From: an uncultured Oceanospirillaceae bacterium
Lineage (GTDB): Bacteria; Pseudomonadota; Gammaproteobacteria; Pseudomonadales; Balneatricaceae
Assembly (NCBI GenBank): GCA_946221045.1
Contig: CAMIIY010000009.1
Location: forward strand, 1-14,492
Length of the DNA stretch: 14,492 bases
Reading direction: 5' to 3'
Of the stretch, positions 1 through 6,906 are shown piece by piece. Position numbers and translations under genes: made by a program. Numbering within the stretch: position 1 is the first letter of the stretch; each line of letters begins with the position of its first letter. The notes beneath the pieces are model-generated. The model did not search any database. It saw nothing but the letters and a program-made list of their open reading frames with translations, and was not told the DNA's origin.

Positions 1-168
1 CTCATCGGCATGCTTCACATAGTCCTGAGTCTGTACCGGGGTACGATGCGCTGAGCTCACTTTCATTTCAAAGGCAATACCCAAAGATTTAAGGACATCA
101 GCAGACGCTTTCATCACTGGCAGATCAGAGTCGGAACTCATCAAAATTGCAATAAATGGCTGGCTCAT
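1..168 (-). CDS. purE: PurE, 5-(carboxyamino)imidazole ribonucleotide mutase, N-terminal part
   Basis: Only the first 56 residues lie in the window; the gene runs off the left edge. PurE catalyses the carboxylation step of de novo purine synthesis, converting N5-CAIR to CAIR, usually with PurK supplying the substrate. The fragment starts with a hydrophobic strand, then the substrate-binding loop (SSDSDLPVM, residues 11-19), and reaches the family hallmark SAHRTP (39-44), whose His41 corresponds to the catalytic histidine. Most PurE proteins have MGSxSD in the loop; here the glycine is a serine. I chose the ATG at 166-168 because the protein then begins like its homologues. An in-frame ATG at 178-180 would add four residues (MGIN). 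Neither start has a clear Shine-Dalgarno sequence. The gene lies about 80 bases after dprA on the same strand. Family assignment is secure; the class (mutase or direct AIR carboxylase) cannot be settled from this fragment. Confidence 0.9.
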   Translation of the reverse strand, partial: MSQPFIAILMSSDSDLPVMKASADVLKSLGIAFEMKVSSAHRTPVQTQDYVKHADE

Positions 169-200
169 GTTGATACCCATAAATCCAGATTTGAGACAGG

Positions 201-245
201 GCTGAACGATAAACATTCAGCTGACCGCTTGCAACCTTGAGTTGC
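201..245. repeat. Two small inverted repeats between dprA and purE
   Basis: Two short inverted repeats lie in the dprA-purE spacer. Arms GCTGAA and TTCAGC enclose nine bases at 201-221, and arms GCAAC and GTTGC enclose five bases at 231-245. Neither is followed by a T-run on the minus strand, so they are not clear terminators. They could be RNA hairpins that adjust purE expression or stabilise the message 3' of dprA, or they could be chance. Confidence 0.3.
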
Positions 246-249
246 CACC

Positions 250-1371
250 TCATTTGATACGGCTATAGCCTGCAGGTGACTGCTCAATGACGCCTTTCAA
301 TTCTAGTCGCATCAGCAAAGGGATCAATTCCGGAGCACAGAGGCCGGTTACGCACACCAGCGAATCGAGGTCCGTTTCACTAAAATCAAGCTGTGCCAAA
401 AGGGCCGCTTCTTCGTCTGACAAAGTATCCGTCACTTCAGGTGGCGTCTCAGCAGACCCCGAGGCATCTGCCAGAAACCCCAGCAAAGCTGCCAGTTCAC
501 TGACGATATCCTGCTCGGTTTCTGCAAGTGTTGCGCCTTCCCGGATCAACTGATGGCACCCTTTACTGAGCGGATTATGGATATGTCCGGGCAGGGCGAA
601 TACCGCTCGCCCCTGCTGCATGGCCTGCCGTGCGGTAATCAGTGAGCCGCTGCGTACCGCCGCCTCTATCACCAATACCCCAAGGCTCAGACCGCTGATA
701 ATGCGATTACGTCGGGGAAAGTGAGAGGCATGCGCCTGGGCACCCGGTAACAGTTCACTGACCCAGGCACCGCCATTGGCGAGTATTGCCTCAGCCAGTG
801 CCTGATTGCGCCGCGGGTAAACCCGGTCAAGTCCGGTGCCAAAGACCGCAATGGTCGGTTTTTCCAGCCGAACCGCTGCTTCATGCGCAGCACTGTCAAT
901 GCCCAGCGCCAGTCCCGAGGTTATAACAAACCCATGCTGGGTCAGCGCACGGGCGAAAGCGTTGGCATGGGAAAGTCCTGCCCGGCTCGCATGCCGACTC
1001 CCGACCAACGCTATCTGGGGCAGGTGCAACGCCTCCGGATGACCACGCACAAACAGTACCGGCGGCGCATCCGGAAACTGTTTCAGTAACGCGGGATAAT
1101 CCGGACACGCCAGCGTCAGCAGGTAGGCGTCCGGGCAGTGGGCAAGCCAGTCCTCTGCCAGTTGCCAGGCCATAACACAGGGACCCTTACCAGCCTGAAA
1201 CTGCTGCAAAGCACGTCGGGCAGCAGGCTGCAGGCCAAGCTGTTGCCATTTGGCATCATTTGAAGAAAGTAAACGATCAGCCGGCCAACCCTGTTCCGAT
1301 AATCGCCTGATACCGACAGATCCCAGGCCGGGGAGGGCTGCAACGGCGATCCAGTCCTTTGGAGTCGCCAT
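250..1371 (-). CDS. dprA: DNA-processing protein DprA (Smf)
   Basis: DprA binds incoming single-stranded DNA in the cytoplasm and helps load RecA during natural transformation. It is also conserved in bacteria not known to be transformable. The 373-residue protein is full length for the family. It has a short helix-hairpin-helix-like N-terminus (LPGLGSVG, 13-20) and a Rossmann-type core with IALVGSR (120-126), SGLALGIDSAAH (152-163), PRRNRIISGLS (219-229), SGSLITA (241-247) and GCHQLIREGA (271-280). The C-terminal segment, about 310-373, fits the winged-helix domain. The start is the ATG at 1369-1371, preceded by AGGA at a suitable distance; the stop is TGA at 250-252. It follows the tsaP-like gene by only 15 bases on the same strand, so the two are probably co-transcribed. 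No frameshift or missing core motif is seen. Confidence 0.96.
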   Translation of the reverse strand: MATPKDWIAVAALPGLGSVGIRRLSEQGWPADRLLSSNDAKWQQLGLQPAARRALQQFQAGKGPCVMAWQLAEDWLAHCPDAYLLTLACPDYPALLKQFPDAPPVLFVRGHPEALHLPQIALVGSRHASRAGLSHANAFARALTQHGFVITSGLALGIDSAAHEAAVRLEKPTIAVFGTGLDRVYPRRNQALAEAILANGGAWVSELLPGAQAHASHFPRRNRIISGLSLGVLVIEAAVRSGSLITARQAMQQGRAVFALPGHIHNPLSKGCHQLIREGATLAETEQDIVSELAALLGFLADASGSAETPPEVTDTLSDEEAALLAQLDFSETDLDSLVCVTGLCAPELIPLLMRLELKGVIEQSPAGYSRIK

Positions 1372-1386
1372 GCATCATTCCTGAGA

Positions 1387-2415
1387 TTAGGGTTGTTGCA
1401 GTTTATCGCCGACAGACACCACATTAGTGCTGCGCATGATTAAACCGTAACTGACCTTTTCAAAGACTTTGAACACCATCAGCTCGCCGGAACGTTCCTG
1501 TGGCAGCTGAACCAGTTCATTGGTAACAGGGTCTTTAATGAGTTCACCTTTGCGATAGATGGCAAACACATGGCCTGATTCTATGCCTTCACGCAGACCA
1601 CGGTTAAAGGCCACCACATTGTACTGGCCTCCATCGCGAACCCCCCCCAGCACGGAGAGGATTTCAGCCTTCACACCGTCCGGTGAAGGTTTAGGATAAA
1701 AGACAGACTGAATACGCGTCTCTTCGGTTGGCACAACCCGATCCTGTACCCGGACTTCCTGATGTGATTTTGAAAGATCCAGCGTCAGTACATCATCATG
1801 GCGTTCAGTGACTAAGCCATCTGCAATTTTCAACAGTTCATAGCCAAGAAACTCTCCGGTTTCAGGGTCAACATACTCATTCTCTGAGCGATAGATGCCC
1901 TGACCTGGTTGCTCCTGTAACAGCTGCCCCCGGGCATATACCCGATCACCGGCACCGGCAATGATACGTTCATCACGGCCACCCAGCACATAAGGCGCTT
2001 TCTGCATCAGATCTTCAGACAGAACACGGTTATTGTTCAGGAAGCTGTTAATGTCCCGCAGCGGGATCGCAGGAATCGCGGAGTCCAGCGGAGATACTCG
2101 TGCCCGCGGATATATCCCGCTGTCACGTTTTATGCCCAGCCGGGGCTGGCCATCGACCCAGGTCAGATAGATGATATCACCCGGATAGATCAGGTGAGGG
2201 TTGTCGACCTGTGGGTTTACACCCCAGACCTCTGGCCACTTCCAGGGGCTCTTCAAAAAGCGGCCGGAGATATCCCAAAGCGTATCACCTTTGACCACCA
2301 CATAAGATTCCGGGTAGTCATCGTTGAGCAAAAGGCTATCCTTGCGCGCTTCCGCCTGCACGGGCGAAACGACAACGATAAGAGTGGCTAACAGTCCGTA
2401 AAGCAGATTTTTCAT
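1387..2415 (-). CDS. tsaP: TsaP-like LysM protein, type IV pilus secretin-associated
   Basis: This is a 342-residue exported protein. An N-terminal signal peptide (about 1-21, hydrophobic LLYGLLATLIVVV, cleavage likely after PVQA) is followed by a LysM peptidoglycan-binding domain at about 37-84 (YVVVKGDTLWDISGRF through YPGDIIYL). A long region without recognised motifs follows, and the C-terminal third (about 245-342) is consistent with the FlgT-C-like domain of TsaP. Known TsaP proteins anchor the PilQ secretin to peptidoglycan in the periplasm. Length, architecture and position beside dprA and opposite def match the Pseudomonas LysM gene (PA0020) described as TsaP. An AAGGGA lies about nine bases before the ATG at 2413-2415. 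An eight-G tract in the coding strand falls near residue 255. The family is likely; the pilus role is inferred from homologues, since no pil gene is in this window. Confidence 0.85.
   Translation of the reverse strand: MKNLLYGLLATLIVVVSPVQAEARKDSLLLNDDYPESYVVVKGDTLWDISGRFLKSPWKWPEVWGVNPQVDNPHLIYPGDIIYLTWVDGQPRLGIKRDSGIYPRARVSPLDSAIPAIPLRDINSFLNNNRVLSEDLMQKAPYVLGGRDERIIAGAGDRVYARGQLLQEQPGQGIYRSENEYVDPETGEFLGYELLKIADGLVTERHDDVLTLDLSKSHQEVRVQDRVVPTEETRIQSVFYPKPSPDGVKAEILSVLGGVRDGGQYNVVAFNRGLREGIESGHVFAIYRKGELIKDPVTNELVQLPQERSGELMVFKVFEKVSYGLIMRSTNVVSVGDKLQQP
1641..1648 (-). repeat. Eight-base G tract inside tsaP coding strand
   Basis: A run of eight C on the plus strand reads as eight G in the tsaP coding strand, within the codons for LGGV near residue 255. 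The frame is intact at this length. Gain or loss of one base would remove roughly the last 85 residues, the region fitting the FlgT-C-like domain. Mononucleotide tracts of this kind are known sites of slipped-strand phase variation, and also of sequencing error. Confidence 0.6.
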
Positions 2416-2645
2416 GTCCGGTTCCCTTGCTTCCCCATGGCTGCACTGAGGTAAGTTAGCAGCGCGATGGTATCACGACAATGCATTGAACGTGCTAATC
2501 AGTATAATATGGGCATAATTTATTGCATGCCACTGAGTTAAGCATATCGGCCACTGCCTTCTGTAGATAAATTTATCTTCAAATTCAGTTGTGACGCCCT
2601 GTAAACGCTCTCGGCAGTTCTTTGAACCGATACACGATTTTTCAC
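2416..2645. promoter_or_regulatory. Divergent intergenic region between tsaP and def
   Basis: This 230-base gap is noticeably more AT-rich in its middle than the flanking genes and must hold the promoters for both divergent units. On the plus strand it contains TATAAT (2503-2508) and CATAAT (2514-2519). A TTGAAC at 2486-2491 is badly spaced from both: 11 and 22 bases. On the minus strand TATACT lies in the same patch. I cannot assign a convincing -35/-10 pair in either direction. A perfect 14-base palindrome lies nearer def and is listed separately. Confidence 0.45.
2565..2578. promoter_or_regulatory. Perfect 14-base palindrome upstream of def, possible operator
   Basis: The sequence AGATAAATTTATCT is its own reverse complement and lies 67 bases before the def start codon. 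Its size and symmetry suit a dimeric DNA-binding protein, but it matches no operator I can name with confidence. An AT-rich palindrome of this length may also arise by chance. Confidence 0.3.
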
Positions 2646-3161
2646 ATGACTACACTGACCATTCTAGAATTCCCGGACCCTCGCCTGCGCACCGTGGCCG
2701 AACCGGTCGAGGTGGTGGATGACGAAGTTCGCCAGCAAATCAACGACATGTTTGAAACCATGTATGCAGCCCCCGGCATTGGTCTGGCGGCAACACAGGT
2801 GAATATCCATCGCCGGATTATCGTCATGGATGTCTCTGAAGAACAAAACCAGCCTCTGGTCCTGATCAATCCTGAATTTGAAGTGCTGGATGCTGAATTG
2901 CACCGTTATCAGGAAGGCTGCCTTTCCGTGCCCGGTTTTTATGAAGATGTAAAACGCCCGCAGCAGATTCGCGTGAAAGCACTGGACCGGGATGGTCAGC
3001 CGTTTGAACTGATTGCCGATGGCTTGCTGGCGGTGTGCGTCCAGCATGAGATTGACCATCTGAATGGTCGTTTGTTTGTCGATCATATCTCCAGCCTGAA
3101 GCGTAACCGTATCAAGCAGAAGCTGGACAAAATCCACAAAGCACAGGCTCAGCACGCCTGA
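2646..3161 (+). CDS. def: Peptide deformylase
   Basis: This metal-dependent enzyme removes the formyl group from the N-terminal methionine of new proteins as they leave the ribosome. The 171-residue protein is close to the usual length of the class and carries all three family motifs: GIGLAATQ (44-51), EGCLS (90-94, with metal ligand Cys92) and HEIDH (134-138, metal ligands His134 and His138, catalytic Glu135). I chose the ATG at 2646, giving the typical start [12 protein letters not shown]. An in-frame TTG at 2622 would add eight residues without homologue support. Neither start has a good Shine-Dalgarno sequence. It is the first gene of the def-fmt-rsmB-trkA-trkH cluster and is followed by a terminator-like hairpin. 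Confidence 0.97.
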   Translation: MTTLTILEFPDPRLRTVAEPVEVVDDEVRQQINDMFETMYAAPGIGLAATQVNIHRRIIVMDVSEEQNQPLVLINPEFEVLDAELHRYQEGCLSVPGFYEDVKRPQQIRVKALDRDGQPFELIADGLLAVCVQHEIDHLNGRLFVDHISSLKRNRIKQKLDKIHKAQAQHA

Positions 3162-3171
3162 CACCTGCCTG

Positions 3172-3197
3172 CACCGGGCCTGGCCCGGTGTTTTATT
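3172..3197 (+). terminator. Terminator-like hairpin between def and fmt
   Basis: Arms CACCGGGCC (3172-3180) and GGCCCGGTG (3182-3190) are perfectly complementary around one central base, giving a realistic GC-rich stem of seven or eight pairs with a three- to five-base loop. TTTTATT follows at once (3191-3197). This is the layout of an intrinsic terminator, yet fmt begins only 14 bases later on the same strand. It may act as a partial terminator or as a 3' stabilising structure for def mRNA. Confidence 0.7.
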
Positions 3198-3211
3198 GCC
3201 CGTAGCACCCC

Positions 3212-4156
3212 ATGCCAGAGCCGCTGAAGATAGTATTTGCCGGCACCCCCGACTTTGCCGCCAGCAGCCTGCAGGCATTGCTGGACAGCCGCCATAAAGT
3301 CATCGCCGTATACACTCAGCCTGACCGCCCTGCCGGTCGTGGCCGCAGCCTGACCGCCAGCCCGGTTAAACAGTTGGCTCTGGAACACGGCATCCCGGTA
3401 TTCCAACCTCAGACCCTTAAGCAAGCCGAAGATCAGGCAGCGCTGGCAGCACTTAAGCCCGACCTGATGGTGGTCGTTGCTTATGGCCTGCTGCTGCCAC
3501 AGGCCGTGCTGGATATCCCGCGTCAGGGCTGTATCAACGTCCATGCCTCTCTGCTGCCGCGCTGGCGTGGTGCCGCACCCATTCATCGGGCAGTGCTGGC
3601 GGGTGATACAGAAACCGGTGTCACCATCATGCAGATGGATGCCGGGCTTGATACCGGCGCCATGCTCTACAAGACGCATTGCCCCATTAATCCTGATGAA
3701 ACCAGCGGCCAGTTACATGACAAACTGGCGCAGCAGGGTGCTGAAGCCCTGGTAAGCTGCCTTGATCTGATTCAACAGGGCACCGTTGTGGCCGAAGCCC
3801 AGAACGATGCAGATGCCTGTTATGCCGAGAAACTCAGCAAACAGGAAGGCGAACTGGACTGGGATCACAGTGCCAGCCAGCTTGACCGCCAGATTCGCGG
3901 CCTTTGCCCCTGGCCGGTGGCATTTTTTCAGTTGCAGCAACACAGTATTCGAGTCTGGCAGGCCAAGCCTCTACTCGATAAAACCGGCACCCCGGGCACC
4001 ATCCTGTCAGCCGATAAAAACGGCATTATCGTTGCCTGCGGAGAAGGCGCATTGAGCCTGCAACGTCTGCAACTCCCCGGCAAGAAACCCATGGCTGTTG
4101 CAGACATACTGAACGCCCGGCAGGACAGTTTTGCCCCCGGTTTGCAGCTCATCTGA
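3212..4156 (+). CDS. fmt: Methionyl-tRNA formyltransferase
   Basis: This cytoplasmic enzyme transfers a formyl group from 10-formyltetrahydrofolate to initiator Met-tRNA; Def later removes that group. The 314-residue protein is full length. The N-terminal formyltransferase fold begins [11 protein letters not shown] (6-16), with the folate and catalytic region [17 protein letters not shown] (108-124). Catalytic residues are Asn109, His111 and Asp147, the last within MDAGLDTG. The C-terminal half, from about 205 ([12 protein letters not shown]) onward, is the tRNA-binding OB-fold-like domain. The ATG at 3212 gives the expected start but has no visible Shine-Dalgarno sequence (GTAGCACCCC precedes it). 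A terminator-like hairpin separates it from def, and rsmB starts 19 bases after its stop. Confidence 0.97.
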   Translation: MPEPLKIVFAGTPDFAASSLQALLDSRHKVIAVYTQPDRPAGRGRSLTASPVKQLALEHGIPVFQPQTLKQAEDQAALAALKPDLMVVVAYGLLLPQAVLDIPRQGCINVHASLLPRWRGAAPIHRAVLAGDTETGVTIMQMDAGLDTGAMLYKTHCPINPDETSGQLHDKLAQQGAEALVSCLDLIQQGTVVAEAQNDADACYAEKLSKQEGELDWDHSASQLDRQIRGLCPWPVAFFQLQQHSIRVWQAKPLLDKTGTPGTILSADKNGIIVACGEGALSLQRLQLPGKKPMAVADILNARQDSFAPGLQLI

Positions 4157-4175
4157 ACCAACACAGGTAGACACC

Positions 4176-5474
4176 ATGGCTGATAATGCACGCCTGCTGG
4201 CCATTCAGGTACTGACGCCTCTGCTGACCCAGCGCGGCTCCCTCAGGACCCAACTGGCAGCCGTTGAAAACCGTTGCCCCGATCAGGACCGGGGCCTGTT
4301 ACGGGAACTCTGTTACGGCACTCTGCGTTATCTGCCTCAGCTTGATCAGATTCTGGCCCAGTTGCTGCGCAAGCCTTTTCAGGACAAAGATCAGGATCTG
4401 CACGCCCTGCTGCTACTCAGTCTCTACCAGCTGAGACATACCCGGGTACCCGACCATGCCTGCCTGCATGAGGCCGTGAATGCGACCAGGACTCTGGGCA
4501 AGGAGTGGGCCGGTAAAGTGGTGAATGCCGTTTTACGCCGGTATCAGCGCGAACAGGCTCAACTCGAAGCCGCTCTGGAACAGGCACCTGGTTTCCGGTT
4601 TAACCATCCGGACTGGTTTGTCGCCAAGTTAAAGCATAACTGGCCTGAGCACTGGCAAGAGATCCTGACCAACAACAACCTGACAGCCCCGCTCACCCTG
4701 CGGATAAACCTGTCAAAAATCAGCCGTGCAGACTACCTTAACGCACTTACCGCCGCCGGTATCAGCGCCGAGCTAACGCCTTATAGTTCCTGCGGCCTCA
4801 GACTCAGTGCCTCCTGCAATGTCACCACCTTGCCCGGTTTCAGCGAGGGCTGGTTCAGCGTTCAGGATGAAGCGGCCCAACTGGCCTGCGAGCTGATGGA
4901 TCTGGAGCATGGCCAGCGAGTACTGGATGCCTGCGCGGCACCGGGCGGCAAACTCTGCCACCTGCTTGAACACACACCGGATCTGGCGGTAGACGCGGTG
5001 GAGCTGGAACCCGCTCGCGCCCGCCGCATTGAGGAAAACCTCAGCCGGCTGCAGTTGCAGGCTAACCTGATCATCGCTGATGCCAGTCAGGCTGACTGGT
5101 GGGATGGGCAGCCCTATGACCGCATTCTGCTGGATGCGCCCTGTTCTGCCACCGGAGTGATCCGCCGCAACCCGGATATCAAACTGTTGCGCCGGGGTGA
5201 GGATATTCATGCTTTAGCCCAATTACAGGCGGAAATACTGGATAACTGCTGGAAAATGCTGAAACCGGGCGGCAAACTCCTGTATGCTACCTGCTCAGTT
5301 TTTCCTCAGGAAAATGAGCGGCAGATAGCGCGTTTTCTGGCCCGCCAGACTGACAGCCGGTTACTGCCGCTGACGGTTCAATGGGGACTGGAACGACCAG
5401 CAGGGCGACAACTGCTGCCACAGGCTGACGGGCATGATGGCTTCTTTTACGCTTTACTGGAAAAAACGGGTTAA
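4176..5474 (+). CDS. rsmB: 16S rRNA (cytosine-5) methyltransferase RsmB
   Basis: RsmB (Sun/Fmu) uses S-adenosylmethionine to methylate a cytosine of 16S rRNA (C967 in E. coli). The 432-residue protein has an N-terminal NusB-like helical domain (about 1-135), a linking region, and a C-terminal Rossmann methyltransferase domain. The latter shows the SAM-binding motif VLDACAAPGGK (249-259), LLDAPCSATG (318-327, Cys323) and YATCS (370-374, Cys373 as nucleophile). I chose the ATG at 4176, preceded by AGGT seven bases away. An upstream in-frame ATG at 4131 overlaps fmt and adds 15 residues unlike the family. The neighbours def, fmt and trkA are the same as in E. coli. Confidence 0.96.
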   Translation: MADNARLLAIQVLTPLLTQRGSLRTQLAAVENRCPDQDRGLLRELCYGTLRYLPQLDQILAQLLRKPFQDKDQDLHALLLLSLYQLRHTRVPDHACLHEAVNATRTLGKEWAGKVVNAVLRRYQREQAQLEAALEQAPGFRFNHPDWFVAKLKHNWPEHWQEILTNNNLTAPLTLRINLSKISRADYLNALTAAGISAELTPYSSCGLRLSASCNVTTLPGFSEGWFSVQDEAAQLACELMDLEHGQRVLDACAAPGGKLCHLLEHTPDLAVDAVELEPARARRIEENLSRLQLQANLIIADASQADWWDGQPYDRILLDAPCSATGVIRRNPDIKLLRRGEDIHALAQLQAEILDNCWKMLKPGGKLLYATCSVFPQENERQIARFLARQTDSRLLPLTVQWGLERPAGRQLLPQADGHDGFFYALLEKTG

Positions 5475-5513
5475 GCTTCCTAAAGATTAGCGGGCAGTCG
5501 AAGCAACGAATTC

Positions 5514-6890
5514 ATGAAAATCATAATCCTTGGTGCAGGGCAGGTAGGTGCTTCACTGGCAGAAAACCTGGCCAATGAGGACAACGATATCACCGTGGTC
5601 GATATGGACAGCGCCCGTCTGCGGGAGCTTCAGGATCGCCTCGATATCCGTACCGTTGAAGGCAAAGCCTCGCACCCCTCGATTCTGGATCGCGCCGGGG
5701 CACCCGATGCCGACATGATCATCGCTGTGACCAATTCAGATGAGGTGAATATGATCGCCTGCCATCTCGGTCAGACCCTGTTCAAAACTCCCACCAAAAT
5801 TGCCCGCGTCCGGGAGCACGATTACCTGCACCGTAACGACCAGATCTTTGGTGAAAAAGGCATCGCCATCGATGTCCGCATCAGCCCCGAGTTGCTGGTA
5901 ACCAAACATATCAAGCGTCTGATTCAGCATCCGGGGGCCCTGCAGGTACTGGACTTTGCCGAGAGTAAAGCCCAGTTGGTCGCAGTGAAAGCCTATTACG
6001 GGGGCCCGCTGGTCGGGCGCGAAATATCCTATCTGCGTACCCATATGCCCAACGTGGACACCCGTGTAGCCGCCATTTTCCGGCGCGGCAGTCCGATTAT
6101 CCCAAAAGGGGATACTGTGATTGAAGCGGACGATGAGGTGTTCTTTATTGCGGCACGCAAAGACATTCGCGCAGTGATGAGTGAAATGCGCCGGCTTGAC
6201 CGCCCATACAAACGTATCATCATCGCCGGCGGCGGCAATATCGGTGCCCGTCTGGCCCAGACCATCGAAGATTCCTATCAGGTCAAAATCATTGAACGGG
6301 GCATTGAGCGCTGCAACTGGCTGGCACGCAATCTCAGCAACACGATTGTCCTGCAGGGCAGCGCATCAGACCGTGAACTGCTGATTGAAGAAAATATCGA
6401 AGACACCGATGTATTCTGTGCCCTGACCAATGATGATGAAGCCAACATCATGGCCTCCATGCTGGCCAAACGGCAGGGGGTTCGTACCGTGATGACCCTG
6501 ATCAACAACCCCGCCTATGTGGATCTGGTGCAGGGCGGCGAAATTGATATCGCCATCTCGCCACAGCAAACCACCATCGGCGCTCTGCTGACCCATGTAC
6601 GGCGCGGAGACGTGGTTGAAGTGCACTCGCTGCGCCGTGGTGCCGCTGAAGCGTTGGAAGCCGTGGCGCACGGCGATAAGTCCTCGTCCAAAGTAGTTGG
6701 CCGGACCATAGAAGAGATCAACCTGCCTCCCGGTACCACCATCGGTGCGGTGGTGCGCAACGATGAAGTGCTGATCGCCCATGACGATGTTGTGGTCGAA
6801 AGCGGTGACCACGTGATCCTCTTCCTGGTCGACAAAAAACGCATTACCGAAGTAGAGCGCCTGTTCCAGGTTGGCCTCACGTTCTTCTGA
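5514..6890 (+). CDS. trkA: Trk potassium uptake system NAD-binding subunit TrkA
   Basis: TrkA is the cytoplasmic gating subunit of the low-affinity Trk potassium transporter. It sits on the inner face of the membrane and binds nucleotide to control TrkH. The 458-residue protein shows two tandem RCK units. The first begins with a Rossmann loop GAGQVG (8-13) and acidic VVDMD (28-32); the second begins with GGGNIG (239-244) and IIER (259-262). Each unit ends with a TrkA-C regulatory region, near 150-215 and 365-440. Length and duplication match the family. The start has no strong ribosome binding site. rsmB ends 39 bases before it, and trkH follows 16 bases after its stop, so regulator and channel are likely co-expressed. 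Confidence 0.97.
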   Translation: MKIIILGAGQVGASLAENLANEDNDITVVDMDSARLRELQDRLDIRTVEGKASHPSILDRAGAPDADMIIAVTNSDEVNMIACHLGQTLFKTPTKIARVREHDYLHRNDQIFGEKGIAIDVRISPELLVTKHIKRLIQHPGALQVLDFAESKAQLVAVKAYYGGPLVGREISYLRTHMPNVDTRVAAIFRRGSPIIPKGDTVIEADDEVFFIAARKDIRAVMSEMRRLDRPYKRIIIAGGGNIGARLAQTIEDSYQVKIIERGIERCNWLARNLSNTIVLQGSASDRELLIEENIEDTDVFCALTNDDEANIMASMLAKRQGVRTVMTLINNPAYVDLVQGGEIDIAISPQQTTIGALLTHVRRGDVVEVHSLRRGAAEALEAVAHGDKSSSKVVGRTIEEINLPPGTTIGAVVRNDEVLIAHDDVVVESGDHVILFLVDKKRITEVERLFQVGLTFF

Positions 6891-6906
6891 TATCAGGGCA
6901 AACTGA

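Noticed and set aside
2622..2645. TTG start extending def by eight residues
   Set aside because: Deformylases normally begin just before the [14 protein letters not shown] segment, so the ATG at 2646 fits better. Neither start has a strong ribosome binding site.
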